Source: Xiphias gladius
Taxonomy: Eukaryota > Chordata > Actinopteri > Istiophoriformes > Xiphiidae
Reading direction: 5' to 3'
Length of the DNA stretch: 64,000 bases
Assembly: GCF_016859285.1 (NCBI RefSeq)
Contig: NC_053400.1
Span: 17,426,046 to 17,490,045 of the forward strand
Positions within the stretch are counted from its first letter, which is position 1. Each line of letters begins with the position of its first letter. This document shows, one piece after another, positions 13,244 to 36,290 of this stretch. The position numbers and the translations under genes were made by a program. Below the pieces are notes generated by a model that was given only the letters and a program-made list of their open reading frames with translations, was not told the DNA's origin and did no database searches.

Positions 13244-13344
13244 ACAAAGCTTTTACAGTATGTAAAATCAAAACCACTAACATACAGACAAACAATTTGT
13301 CTGTATGTTAGTGGTTTTGACCTTACATACTGTAAACGCTTTGT
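13244..13344. repeat. Near-perfect 49-bp hairpin
   Basis: Arms 13244-13292 and 13296-13344 are inverted copies with only three mismatches in 49 positions and a 3-nt loop. The core ACCACTAACATACAGACAAA pairs exactly with its complement. The hairpin abuts the inverted-repeat element starting near 13356. It could be a fold-back mobile element end, a replication-error palindrome or a young inverted duplication. No coding frame is involved. Confidence 0.9.
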
Positions 13345-13355
13345 TTCAAGTGTTT

Positions 13356-13790
13356 TTGGCTGAAGGGATTTTTCATCATTTTCATTGTCAAATACACTTA
13401 TTCACTCCCTTGCTGAGAGTTAGATGAGAAGATCAATGCCACTCTCATATCTCTACAGTAAATATGAAGCCATTGCAAGCTGCTGGTTAGATAGCTAGAC
13501 TGACTCTGCGAATAGGTAACCACATTCACCTACCAGCACCTATAAAGCTTGCTAATTAAAATGTAATTTATTGTTTGTTAATCCAGACAAAAAATGCACT
13601 ATAGGCAGGTTTTGTTACCAGAGCTGTCTCCCCCTGTTTCCAGTCTTATACTAAGCTAAGTTAACCAGCTGCTGGTGGTAGCTGCATATTTAGCATACAA
13701 GAATGAGAGTGGTTATCAATCTTCTTACCTAACTCTCGGCAAGAACATGAATAAGCGCATTTCCCAAAATGTTGAGCTACTCCTTTAAAT
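13356..13790. mobile_element. Non-autonomous inverted-repeat element (common teleost interspersed repeat)
   Basis: The left part reads CTTGCTGAGAGTTAGATGAG (from about 13412). The right part carries its near-complement ending CCTAACTCTCGGCAAG (to about 13742). Both are followed outward by related 'AATA..CTTATT' and 'CCCAAAATGTTGAGCTACTCCTTTAA' sequence. The interior contains phrases such as CACCTACCAGCACCT and TGTTTCCAGTCTTATACTAA, which I recognise as a repeat spread through percomorph genomes. It has no transposase. The family name is uncertain and the outer boundary is approximate. Confidence 0.65.
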
Positions 13791-14607
13791 ATGACACCAT
13801 CTGAAGACAGTACTTCATGTGTCTTCAATACAATTAATACTCAATTAGAGGTAATTAGTATTTTTTTTTTTTCAAACTGAAACTGGGACAAAAAAATAGA
13901 AGTAGTAAGTAGGTCTATAAAATGTGTCTGGTTGTTTCTGACATTCCTTTGCCAATCCAGAGAGAGCAGCCAAATGACCCTGTCGCTCCTGGGACCCCCA
14001 GTTCCCCTCCCTGCTCATACCAGCAGATCAACCCAGCTAGTTTCCTTATCTGTTCACCACTCAATTTCCCTGTGCTGCTGAGGGCATTTGAAGCCTCAGA
14101 CAAGTGGCCTGGAGGTTACAGTGGGCTGAACTGGGAGGAAGCACAGGCTTCTGATGGCCTTTTAACCCTCCATACACAGAGATAATGAAGGAAGGGATGG
14201 GATGTAGTGGCTCAAAGGTTGAGTGAGTCAAATCTACAGTTAATTTTGTAAAAGTGTTTAAGTGTTTGTTTAATAAGCAGAATCTCGATGATAATAAAGT
14301 AGCTGATTATTTCATCTGCTGGTTCATTTTTCATGAGAAACCATCCATTAAAATCAAACCACACTGCCATTTAAGATAATTTTTTCCCCTAATTTTCATA
14401 GTCCTAAGTGCAGCTCTGTCAAATGATATTTGATATAACTGGGTCTGTGGTTTGGTTAAAGTTTTGAGGGATGGCCTAACATATTTCACTGACTCCTCCC
14501 TCAGCCAATGACGCGGTACTGGGCTGCTTTCAAGTGAAGCCTGACTGACAAATAGTGTTTGAGAAGTTTCTGAGGATGTGCATACCAAAGGGGAAAAATG
14601 AAATTTT
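13791..14607. other. Intergenic, no gene seen
   Basis: A poly-T run lies at 13861-13872. Two opposed short open frames at 13915-14185 show no family resemblance. Confidence 0.5.
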
Positions 14608-14820
14608 CAACTGTCCATCCATCCATTAGCTTTACCGCTTATCCTTTGAGGTTCATGGGGGGGCTGGAGCCAATCCCAGCTGACATTGGGCGAGAGGCGG
14701 GGTACACCCTGCGAGGGGAGAACGTGCACGCTCCACACAGAAAGGCCCTGGCCGAACCCGGGATCAAACCCAGAACCTTCTTGCTGAGAGGTGACAGTGC
14801 TACCACCATGCTGCCCAAAT
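14608..14820 (+). mobile_element. Internally deleted copy of a ubiquitous fish interspersed repeat
   Basis: It begins CCATCCATTAGCTTTACCGC, passes through GGGGGGCTGGAGCCAATCCC and GGCGGGGTACACCCTG, and then jumps to GGGGAGAACGTGCACGCTCC. It ends ...GTGCTACCACCATGCTGCCC. I recognise both halves as one very abundant teleost repeat, in which the left and right parts are normally separated by a middle section that is missing here. The 84-codon open frame over it (14598-14852) is a repeat artefact. Confidence 0.75.
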
Positions 14821-16465
14821 TTTTAACCGTCTTACTTAAATCTGTATCCTAGTTGGCCCTCAACATTTAATATTGAAGGGCTGATCTTCATCTTTTTGAC
14901 GATGCATCTGACAAGAAAGATACTGGAAATAGAAATTAACAATCAAAAACCTTTGAATAGATTTAGGAAAATGTTAAATTATGTAGGCTATTAAAAATGT
15001 CTTTAAAAAAAAGAAACATACAATAATAAAATACAATAATACTAGATTATAAGATAAAACCTTTAATGTTTTTTAATTTATGTATAAATTGTATACATCA
15101 TGTTTATATTGGTGGCACAATTCAATGATTTAGAGTGTGACCATTGTCTGCAATTACAAAATTTAGGTCATGGTTGCCAGGTTGCATCTGTCTATTTGAT
15201 AATGCCAATTTAGTAATCATTATATTTATTTTCATTATTTTTACTAGATCTATTAATTACATTGACTGCACTGGACAGCTGGATTCAACAAATGACAAGG
15301 GGCATGCTCATCACTGTTGAGTTTTCAATATATAATCTATGATAATAACATAATGTAAGTACATCAAAGTCCTCATAGCAGGTCTGGGCGTTTCACAAGT
15401 CCACTTCCATATGTATGAAGAATTTGAGACTTTGGTTACATCTCAGTACATGTTTTTTTTTTTCACACTGAAGAGAGAACATTGCTCTACCTAAAACACG
15501 TTCTGAGCCCTAGGTCTGCATGAATCTGCCCTCTAAAACGAGATGGAGAGAGCCAGAGATGGAAACAGAGGCTGGACCGAGCATTGAGAGAATGCGACTG
15601 TGGTGAATGGAAAGGGGAGGACAACACGGAGAGCTACCATCTCTTGTCACGTCTCTGTCTCTGCGTCTGCAGGATGTTTCCCTCCTTTTATGGCAGTAGT
15701 GATGCTCTGCTTAGTTCAGCAGTGCAGCTACAGAGAACAAGTGAACGGGCGTTGTAGGAGCCACATTTTCTTGCTCTGTTTTTTCACCATTTTTCATGGT
15801 GATAAAGATTCACAGGTAATCTAGACTCCTTTCCATTCCTCTCTATATCAAATACAGAGAAAATTAAAAGTTAAGCCTGTTTATACAGACAGTAATTTCT
15901 CTTTCCTTCAATCCTCAGTGTTAATTCCTCACTGCAATTTATTCAAAATTTCCATGCTTGTATACAAACAGTCCTGTTCATCTTTTCATCTCGCTTTTTT
16001 TCCACACCTCTAACATGGGAGATCAGGTCTGACCCTGCCACACTGTCATGTTATCTACCATCCACAGATAGAGACTTATCTCTCTGTCAGCACCCGGCTG
16101 CTTCATATAAGCTATCACACTCTCTGTGACGGGGTCTCCTCACCTGTCCATCCATCACAGCCAAGATGCTCAGTGGCATCACTGGACGTTTGTGTCTTTA
16201 TCAGTAATTAGAAGGGAGGTGTTGAGACTGAAACCAGCTGTTTGCGATTTGAACTCGGCAGTCAGTCAGCTGACACGACTTTGACAGGGACTTGATGACA
16301 GTGAGTGAGTTACAGCTCTTCAACTTGTCTGCAGGTCACACTATCCAGTGTAATTTCACTTGAGCACTACAAAGATTATATTCTAGCTCTTAAAGTAATA
16401 ATCATTGGAGCTGAAGTGATATGCACATGGGAAGTTTTTTATATGAAGCACATGGTCAGCTGGAG
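14821..16465. other. Intergenic, no gene seen
   Basis: Unique AT-rich sequence. Nothing coding or structural stands out. Confidence 0.5.
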
Positions 16466-16595
16466 CTGGAGGGATTCGATACCGTGCTCAAGGACACTGC
16501 AGCAGGGCAGATTATTACTGACATGAGGGTTTGCACCAGAAGCCCTTTGGTTGAAGGGTGGTCTTTCCACTCACTACACCACTCTGCCAGCCTGA
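16466..16595 (+). repeat. Degenerate interspersed repeat fragment with tRNA-like phrase
   Basis: The phrase GGGATTCGATACCGTGCTC resembles a tRNA B-box-derived SINE segment. It is followed by CAAGGACACTGCAGCAG and CCCTTTGGTTGAAGGGTGGT, which are typical of a common fish repeat. A related copy (20 of 21 bases over TGCTCAAGGACACT-CAGCAG) occurs at 41492-41512. Confidence 0.5.
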
Positions 16596-17495
16596 ATGCC
16601 ATCAATAGAGAAAGATTTAAGGAAGACTTTGTAGATTTGTGTATAAGTGCATGCTTGCATGTGGGTCTCATGTGCATGTGTGCAGAAATCTGACTGTAGC
16701 AATGTTCTCCACTCTCTTTTTTCCTTCATGTGTGTTCCACGTGTTCCAGCCACATTTCTGCAAATATTTATACCGGGTGTAAAACGTTCTTGATCTCTCT
16801 CCCCTGTTTACTCTCCTGTTCTTTCTCTCAGCCGACTCTCACACTGACCTTTTTTCATCCTGACTGAGAGTGACAAGAGGGAGGGGACAAAAGAGTCAGG
16901 GGGGCAGAAAAAGAGCAAGTGAGCATAGAGTGAGGTCAGGGGAAGATAGAGGGAGCAAGGAGAAAGCCTTTGGGTGAGAGAGAGAGACATGTAGTGAGAG
17001 AGAAGTGAGCAAGGCAGCGGGCAGAGAGTGTTCAGCGTGATGGATGACTTGTCATCTTATAGAAATGAAAAGCCCAATCTACCAGGCCCTCTTTTAGCAA
17101 AAGCACACAATGCAGTCGTGCGAGGAGGCCCATTGGGCTAATTGTGGAGTAATTTGACATCTGTTGATGTCTGCAAACGTGTTAGCTACTACTGAGAGAG
17201 AGAGAGAGGAGACAGAGATAGAGAGAGAAAAGGGTGGTGTTGTAATGATCCCTGCCTGATTTCTAAATGAGGCACATGCCGCTGACTAAGCTGGGTGTAC
17301 ACGCCTCTGAAATGAGAACAAAAACACAGATCCAGTTACAGGACAAAGTATCACATTTGTGGTCTTTTGTCATCAGTTTAGCTGCAGTCACAGCAACTTG
17401 ATCAATGGGGTTTGTGTAATGATATTTAGCCCGAAACATGAAGTAATGTGTTGCTGAAACTAATGAGCTTTGCAGCTGGGTGGCCTATTGGACAC

Positions 17496-17528
<33 letters not shown>

Positions 17529-20500
17529 TTAAAAAGATATATCCTGCTCATCTTCCCAGCATCCATTTGCGTTTTCTCTGTGATGTCCAATAAAAACAGT
17601 CTGTAAAGTAATGTTGGCTTTTAAGCATGATCTAAAATCCTAATCTATGGATAAAACGTACTTGTTCAGGATCAGAAATGGATATTATTCTACAACTATC
17701 AACAGCTGTATGCCATGAAAGGCAACACATCAGTCATGTAATTCATTTACAGTATTTTGGAGATACCTGTCATCAGATATATGGGGCATTTTATTAAACA
17801 AACTGTTAAATCATTAAAATCTCAGTAACAGAGAGAACATTTCTGCTGACAAGACTGTATTAGAAAAGCTAATTTGTGGATTATTTTTCAACAATTGACA
17901 TTTCATAGCTGCTAACGGGGTGCTAACATGTCTCCAGCTGTGACGAGTCCTTCAACTCTACCTCCACATTCCTTCCAGCCTAAAAGGCTGTTCTCTGCCT
18001 GTGGAAGGGAAACAGAGCTGGTAGCCGGATTCCTCAGCAGTGTTGGCAAAAGCTGTGGAAGAGGCCTTAGGATCATTAGTGAAGCTGGCATGAGAGGCTG
18101 AAGGAGATCTGCTAACACTCTGCCATTATTCAGCAAGAATGAAGACAGGTTTGCCTGACTCTAATCACAGCGGCAGTTTTATTCTCTTTTAAATGGCAGC
18201 TGTCAAAATAGGTCTTCTAACACAAAATAGTCAGGCAGCCGAGGCACGTTCCAAGTCTCTGCCCATAAATGAATTGCTGACCGTGGCGTGCTGAAGACCT
18301 CTTTGCCCTCCCTAACACCATGTGTGTCCTTGCAATAGATCTGCCAGACTGGCCTTGCTCTCTTCTGTGCAAAGTCGTGGTGAGCACCTGACTTAAGCGA
18401 AACAGAGTACAGGAGTTCAAGACAAACAGGAAAGAAAACATGAGCAAGAACGATGCTGTAAGCAGACAAGGTCAAAATGGAAAATTGTTGGGTATAAATG
18501 AAGAATCTGAGGCACAGCGAAAGTATGAGGGAAGAAAAAAAAAACAGAGAAAAGCTGTCCTCTCTATGCACCAGTACATGACATCAGAGCACTCCCCAGC
18601 TTCCATTAGGGCCTAATAAATGAAGGGCTAACGAGGCAGAGTGGGTGGGAATTATGGGAGGAGGGGATGGGGGGGGGGTACCCTGCCACCCCAAGCCTCT
18701 GTCAGCCCCATCAGAAACACTTGAAGGAGGGGTGGGAGTGGAGATAGGTTTGTAGCAAAGCAAGGGTGGAAGGAGGCTAAAAAAACCTCTCGGCCCATTA
18801 GAGAAATCAGGCCGGGACTCTAAAAACACCCTGAGAGCAGAGAGGCCGAGTGGCCCTGGTGTAAACATACGGTGGGTGGCAGCCCCCAAGCGCTCTGACA
18901 GCCAACGGCGGCCATGATGGATCTGTGGAGTTATCTCATTTTCCACTGTTTTAATTAGAGGCCAGGCTGTGAGCCTCGGCAGCTGGCTCTGCTGTACTGA
19001 CTCCTGCGGCCTGACAGAGAAAAATGTCCACCAATACTGCTGCCAAGTTCAGCCTGACCAGTGAAAAAGAAAAAAAAAAAATCCAGCTGCTAGGATTCAT
19101 ACCTCTTTTCACCGAGCAGGTTGCACTTTGATCAATATCGTACTGTGATAATTTGAGTTGATTTCTTTCACATTTATTTTTCTTTGACAATGTGTTTTTA
19201 ATTTCTAACTCAATTTAAATGAGAGAGAGGCATGTTCACAATTTGGAGGGAAAAAAATCACCTATATTTACATCTAATTAGAGCCATGCATCTTAGATGA
19301 CAATGATAGGATGAACTTAGGTATCAGGTATCCGTCCACAAAATGGTCTGGAGTAGAACCCATGCTGCACCCTGTTATTAGGTGGCGCTCGCAACCCTGT
19401 AATCCAGCAGAGCACCACAGTGATGGGGTAAAACAGCATGAGAGACAAAAGACAAAAAACTACCTCACACAGTTTCTGAGGGGCACATACGGTATGAAGT
19501 TTATATCTGCATGTATGCAACTGCAGGCAGTCAAGTGTCGTGGGCACAAAGCATGTTTAGTGAAATCAAACATTTCCTAAAAATGAAATTTCTCATAAAA
19601 TCATCAGAAATATCAGGAGGTACTCCCAGCATTATCAAAATAATCCAGTATAGGTAAACTTAAATAGTTTTCAATATTTCTGTAATTCCAGTGGATTTAG
19701 TTGGTGCAGTAATCATTTAAAAAAATCCCCATTTTTTCTACAGTTGTTCTCTCATTTTAAAAGATTTAATATAAGGTTTGTAGGGATACAGAGAATTAAA
19801 GGCTTTGTGGGGAGAAAGCTTAGTAGTGGTCTTTTTGGGCAAAACTCCTTTTCTCTAATTTAAAATCAGTTAAAGCTGGTTCAAAAACCTTAAAAAATCA
19901 ACCAAGAGCAAAGACAATATTTTATGTTAGTTTCTGTGTAAAAATTAAGCCAAATTCCCAGAAAAATTGTCTTATGATGATGAATATCATTTTGACTGTA
20001 TTAGGTGGACATAATGTTGAGCTTTTTTCTGTACCTGTGCATACTGATTCCACAACACTCTTTTTTTAAAAAGTTGTCAATATCTGAATTAATCTCTTAA
20101 ATCTTTCATTAGCGCACGAGCAAAGTATTTCTACAAGGACATGTCAGGGTAAAACGTGGCTAACAAGCTTCTTTTTACATCCTCCTCCTTTTCCTTTTAC
20201 ATGTTGAAAAGAGGAGAAGTGGAAAGAAAGCACAAGCGTGAAAGCAGTTTTACTGAGTGCTGGAAAATAGGAAAATAATATCATGACATTGTTGTTTACA
20301 CTGGACCCCCTCATCTGAAGGTCTGTGTGTGTTCCTCTGTTTTCACTGTTTAGGCTGCGTGTTATTGTGAGTCGGCCTCAAAGGAAATTTTGAAATTCAC
20401 CACCATCAGAGACCAATTTAGAGTTACTTTGCTGTCGAGTATTCTTTGTGTCCTATGCTCACAGACAAATTCACTCGAAAATTTGCTTTTTTTTGGGTAT

Positions 20501-21280
20501 TATTAAACAGAAGATTTTTAAATCTATAAATTGATGTCGTTTTCAAACTTATATAATAAAAATTTTAAAAACATTTTACAAATATGCAGAACATTAAACC
20601 GTTTCACAGGGAAAATCCAATAATTTAGGCCTGTTAAAACTTTTATTTCAGTGTTATTTAGATTACAATATGTATGTGTGTGTTGATCATTTGATGATGT
20701 GCCAGACATGCACACACACAAATACACACAAACACAAATACCATAGTGTCAACACAGACACAGATGCATAGACACATGTTTGCAAGTAAACACACCTACA
20801 GTTGCATACATGCATCCAGATGCACACACAGATGCTTTATGACCTCAGCGAGTGTGTGGATGATTTTCTCAGGCTCTACCATGTTTTGAACTTCCTGTTG
20901 GCACTGTTCAGGAACCTGCCTCCAGCTCACAATAGAGTAATCAGCCTAGTTACGACACACGGTCAGTATCTCACTCCTACCTTATCTCTATCCTTTCCCG
21001 TTCACTCTCTCATTGTGTCTCTCACCACGCTGCTGCTGCTCCCTCAGCCTCTCCTTGCTTCTCCAGCATTTCTCTGCCTCTGCTCTCCTCTCTGCCTGTT
21101 TAGAATGAACAGCGGCCTCCATTGTAGAATGGCAGGGTGTTATGACAGCAGGCTACTGTTAACTGTGTTTGGTTTGGGAGGACAGGGGAACACACACGTA
21201 CAGACGCCCTGCAATGCACACACATACACTAGGACACTGACATCTTCATCTTTAGAGCTGCCATTGTACATGAGCATGCT

Positions 21281-21283
<3 letters not shown>
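16596..21283. other. Intergenic, no gene seen
   Basis: Contains a short CA tract (17502-17528), a purine-rich stretch (about 16870-17010 and 17195-17235) and repeat-free islands at 17040-17190 and 18580-18960. Open frames over 18584-18946 (minus) and 20802-21413 (plus) are low-complexity or lack any domain, and I do not treat them as genes. Confidence 0.5.
17040..17190. promoter_or_regulatory. Candidate non-coding regulatory island
   Basis: A repeat-free 150-bp island between purine-rich tracts. It holds CCCATTGGGCTAATTGTGG, GGAGTAATTTGACATC and ATCTGTTGATGTCTG, that is, a CCAAT-type core, two homeodomain cores and an imperfect palindrome. It is non-coding. The regulatory role is inference. 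Confidence 0.25.

Positions 21284-21316
<33 letters not shown>
21284..21316. repeat. (CA)n microsatellite
   Basis: About 16 CA units inside a 203-codon open frame that is largely repeat-derived. Confidence 0.95.
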
Positions 21317-21320
<4 letters not shown>

Positions 21321-21541
21321 AACAGACACATATGCATGCGCACACTTACGCGTATCTGGCATCAGCTTCTCCAGATGGAGCTCATCCCCTCCCTGCCTGA
21401 AGCCATATTTTGACTGTTTACTCAGAATTTCTCTATATCTGGCTATTGTTAAGCCTGCTTGGCTCTGTGAATACTTTCAGAAACATGTTTGAAGTGGGAG
21501 TATAGTGTGTGCTACATGTGCCAGTGGAGAAGCACTACAGA

Positions 21542-21542
<1 letters not shown>

Positions 21543-21579
<37 letters not shown>

Positions 21580-21590
21580 GTGCATGTGTG

Positions 21591-21652
<62 letters not shown>
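21543..21652. repeat. Long (TG)n microsatellite
   Basis: About 55 TG units with three GC/CA interruptions, ending GCGCGCACG. This is one of the two longest dinucleotide tracts in the window and a likely Z-DNA former. Confidence 0.97.
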
Positions 21653-23590
21653 CGAGCTTTAGGTGAATGCGAAAAGGTTTTCAATAAGAGCTGGGTCATA
21701 AATGTACAAGTGTTTGGCGTGCAAACATATCTGTGAGGCCACTAAGTTGTGAACTGTTTGACCTGTGCAGGTGGGTGTCATTTTGAGAAGCGAGCCCTGC
21801 CTCCTCAAGACATTTGTTTGTACACATGATGAGTTAGCGTTAGCTGCAGCAGGATGTTTGGGACCTGAACATGTGTGATAGTGCACATCAGTGTGTGGGT
21901 GGGTGGACGATTGGTGTGTATATGCGTTTACACATTACCATTAGAGTTTGCAATGCCCTTAAAAGTCTTGTTATCCCTCTGAATTAAAGGCTTTCATTGA
22001 GAAGCTTGAAATCTGTCATTGTGTTAAATTACATGCCGCCTATAGTCATGTAATATACAGTATACCATAGCTGCTGCAGAGAGAGGAAAATAAACACATT
22101 TGAATCTTAGAAAATACTGGAAAAATGAAATGGTCGACAGAGCGGAGCCTCATTGCGCTATTGTCTTCCTCTTCTCCACATTCACTTTTTCCACATTTAG
22201 CATTGGCTGCTTTGATGCATGCTGAAGGAATGCAGGGTGAGTAATCACAAGGGGTGGGGTTGAGGTTGGGGGGGTGGTGGGGTGGATTACACTGATGAAC
22301 TGAAGAGGTGATGGAGACAATTAAAGAGGCCACAGGGTGAGAAAGGATGGACATCTAAGAAGAAAGAAAGGGAGGACAGAGAGGGAAAGCAGGAAAGAGA
22401 AGTAGAAAGAGAGTAAGAGAGGCCTCCCTGGTGTTGTTACGCCGTGTGCGATCATTTGGGTTGATTTGGATTAATGCTTTAATTGAGAAACACATACAGA
22501 CTGTTAACATCTGTATCCCATAGCAGTGGAGTAGCCGCCAACACAAACCATTGCTGCGTCACACTGACAGATTCCCCCCACTAAAAAGACCGATCAAGCA
22601 AAGGCTCTGTGTGAGAGGCACAGGGGTGTCATGGCGAAATAGCCCCGGCTTAAGATTGGGGAGCTCTTGGTCATTAAACTGGCACTGCCAACCCAGAGCA
22701 AAGATCACACACACACACATTAACACAGATACACACAAAGAGCATATCTGTAGAAGAGAATAGAGCTGGTGAATTAAATAATTACATCTGGTTTCACGGT
22801 ATTACAACACTGCCCATCTTGCCCTGTGCATACAAAAGAAAACAAATCCCCACCATTTACAGTTTCCTTAAATATTATTAGCTATTTGAACAGATTACAC
22901 ATCAGTAATTTTATTTTATGGTCCTAAAAGTAGCAGCCTCAGCAGGAAGGTTTGAGGAATCAAAAGTCAAACTAACACAGTCAGGGTTCACATATCATGT
23001 GAAAAACCAGCTGCAACTCCTAATGATAGTGTGATGCTGAGGAAAAATGCTTCAACGCCAAGCTATGCGCACTATCGTGTCTAAACTGAGGTCGAACGTT
23101 TCTATCTACAGTATTCAATTTAAGCACTGTCAGGAGAAGTGGAGGGAGACACCATAAACTTATGAAGCCACTTTTTGCTTTCTTCACATTGCCCAGTTTG
23201 AGAGGGAACCAGCAAACAACTCATCAGAGGTGATAAGCGACAGTACACACATGGTTGGTCATCCATCCACTAAAGAAGACACAGTGGTGGTGTGACAGTT
23301 CACTCACACACTTTGCTTGCATCACTGGTCCCCGCAGCATCATGAGTTATACAGAGGAGGCAGTAAAACCAGTTTGAGGCCTGTTCCAAAATGCATTCAT
23401 CTGAACTATACCCTTAAGCAGTTAAGTCAGTTTTATATATAAAGCCACAAAAACACAACTCACAAATTTACATCAATGGCTAGAATCTGTATATCATATG
23501 TCAACCTCGATCCTGGGATTATTGGTTGGGCTTTAATGCAGGAAGAAACCTCTGTAAGAGAAACAGAGGAGAGAGCTCCATATGTATGTA
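21653..23590. other. Intergenic, no gene seen
   Basis: Unique sequence with a G-rich patch at 22250-22285. No gene or recognisable element. Confidence 0.5.
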
Positions 23591-24196
23591 CATTCTGAAA
23601 GTATTCAGACCCCTTCCCTTTTTTTATCCCATTGTGTTATGTTGCAGCCTAATGCTAAGATCGTTTAGGTTCATTTTCCCCCTCATCAATCTATACTTAA
23701 TACCCCATAATGAAAAAATGAAAACAGAATTTTATACATTTTTGCAAATTTATTAAAAAGGAAAAACTGAAATATTCAAGTATTCAGACCATCTACTCAG
23801 TGCATATATGAAGCTCCTTTGGCAGCTTTCAGCTCTCAACCCCGACCAGTGCCCCTGTCCCTGCCGCTGAAAAACACCCCCAAAGCACAATGCTGCCCCC
23901 ACCATGCTTCACCCCTGGAACGGTATTGGGCAGGTGATGAGCGGTGCCTTGTTTCCTCCAGACACGACAATTTGAATTCAGGCCAAACAGTTCAGTCCTG
24001 GTTTCGTCAGACCATAGAATCTTGTTTCTCACAGTCTGAGAGTCTTTTTAGTGCTTTTTGCAAGCTCCATTGTCATTATTGGGTTTTGAGTGTAGATTGA
24101 TGAGGGGAAAAATTAATTAAGTGATTTTAGCATTAGGGTGCAACATAACAATATGTGAAAAAAGTGAAGGGGTCTGAAATCTTTCTGAAAACACTG
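23591..24196 (-). mobile_element. Tc1-like transposon, internally deleted, both ends present
   Basis: The left end reads CATTCTGAAAGTATTCAGAC and the right end ends GGGGTCTGAAATCTTTCTGA-AAACACTG. They are inverted copies, flanked on both sides by TA, the target duplication used by Tc1/mariner elements. Homology between the two ends runs about 130 bp inward (shared phrases: GCAGCCTAATGCTAA and CCCCTCATCAATCTA with their complements). A full Tc1 is about 1.6 kb; this copy is 606 bp. It keeps only a central piece of transposase on the minus strand, so it is non-autonomous. The TA dinucleotides also occur by chance, but here they sit exactly at both ends. Confidence 0.93.
23829..24032 (-). pseudogene. 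Tc1/mariner transposase fragment
   Basis: A 67-codon minus-strand frame reads [13 protein letters not shown] near its start, followed by [20 protein letters not shown] and [20 protein letters not shown]. These are the family's central catalytic-core phrases. The Asp in WSDE corresponds to the first acidic residue of the DD(34)E triad. The N-terminal paired-type DNA-binding region and the later Asp and Glu are absent because of the internal deletion, so the fragment cannot be active. Confidence 0.93.
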
Positions 24197-24984
24197 TAGG
24201 TTGCAAAAATAAATGAAGAATAAAGTACTATTATTCTTCATTGTCTGTCACTGTAGGATGGTTGAAGTTAAATTTAATGACATAACCTGACAGCTCTGTA
24301 CTTGCTATTCTTTCTAAATTAAACATCTACATATGGATCTTTTGTCAGTGCAAGGTTATGTGTTACGACAGATGGCTAACACTGTAGCATACATGAGCGT
24401 AAAATACATGAGCACACACATTCTTACAGACAATTGTGAGAAAGTGTTTTCATCGTGACACACCGTCATTCATACAGCCGGGCTGCCTCAGAACAATGTA
24501 AGGCTACACGCCCTGTCTGTGTGATTCAGTGACCTCTGGGACCCCTGTGCCCCAGAGTGCCTCTCCTACCCAGACTGGATCCCTACTACACCACTCCAGC
24601 TTTGACCCCCATTCATTTGGACTGACCCTTCTTATCAGGTCTGCCAGTTATGGCTGTCGCACACAGATGCATGTAACCAGCCCTTTTTCTCCTCTCCTCT
24701 CCTCCCCCTCCACGCCACTCTCCCTCAACTGTACACATGTCAAATCTCTCTTGTTCCCTACTCATACGTTTGCACACATCTGACACCGCATGCTGGGGAA
24801 AACCACGTTGACTCCATGCTCATGGACAGTGCATAGAGCAGACTGGAGTGTCAAGGCCTCAGATCAGCGAGTGAAGCCAAGAAATCAGACCAGAGGGTGA
24901 TTAATATAGCAGAGAGCCCAGGCTTAGTGAAAGGCCACAGCATCCAGCGAGCATTCCCGCCAGGCTTGGAGTGATGGTGCTCAT
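24197..24984. other. Intergenic, no gene seen
   Basis: Pyrimidine-rich at 24685-24725. No coding or structural feature identified. Confidence 0.5.
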
Positions 24985-36213
<11,229 letters not shown>

Positions 36214-36218
36214 ACACA

Positions 36219-36288
<70 letters not shown>
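36214..36288. repeat. (CA)n microsatellite
   Basis: About 36 CA units, preceded by CACGCGC. Confidence 0.96.

Positions 36289-36290
<2 letters not shown>

Noticed and set aside
14598..14852. 84-codon frame with GLEPIPADIGREAGY-like phrases
   Set aside because: It is translation of a common fish interspersed repeat.
16466..16595. Possible tRNA (GGATTCGAT phrase)
   Set aside because: No matching A box or cloverleaf arms. It fits a decayed SINE-like repeat.
18584..18946. 120-codon minus-strand Pro-rich frame
   Set aside because: GC- and purine-biased sequence rather than a protein. No domain.
20802..21413. 203-codon open frame, the longest outside the two genes
   Set aside because: Composition follows CA-repeat and pyrimidine-rich DNA (Thr-His runs). 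It has no domain and no supporting splice structure.
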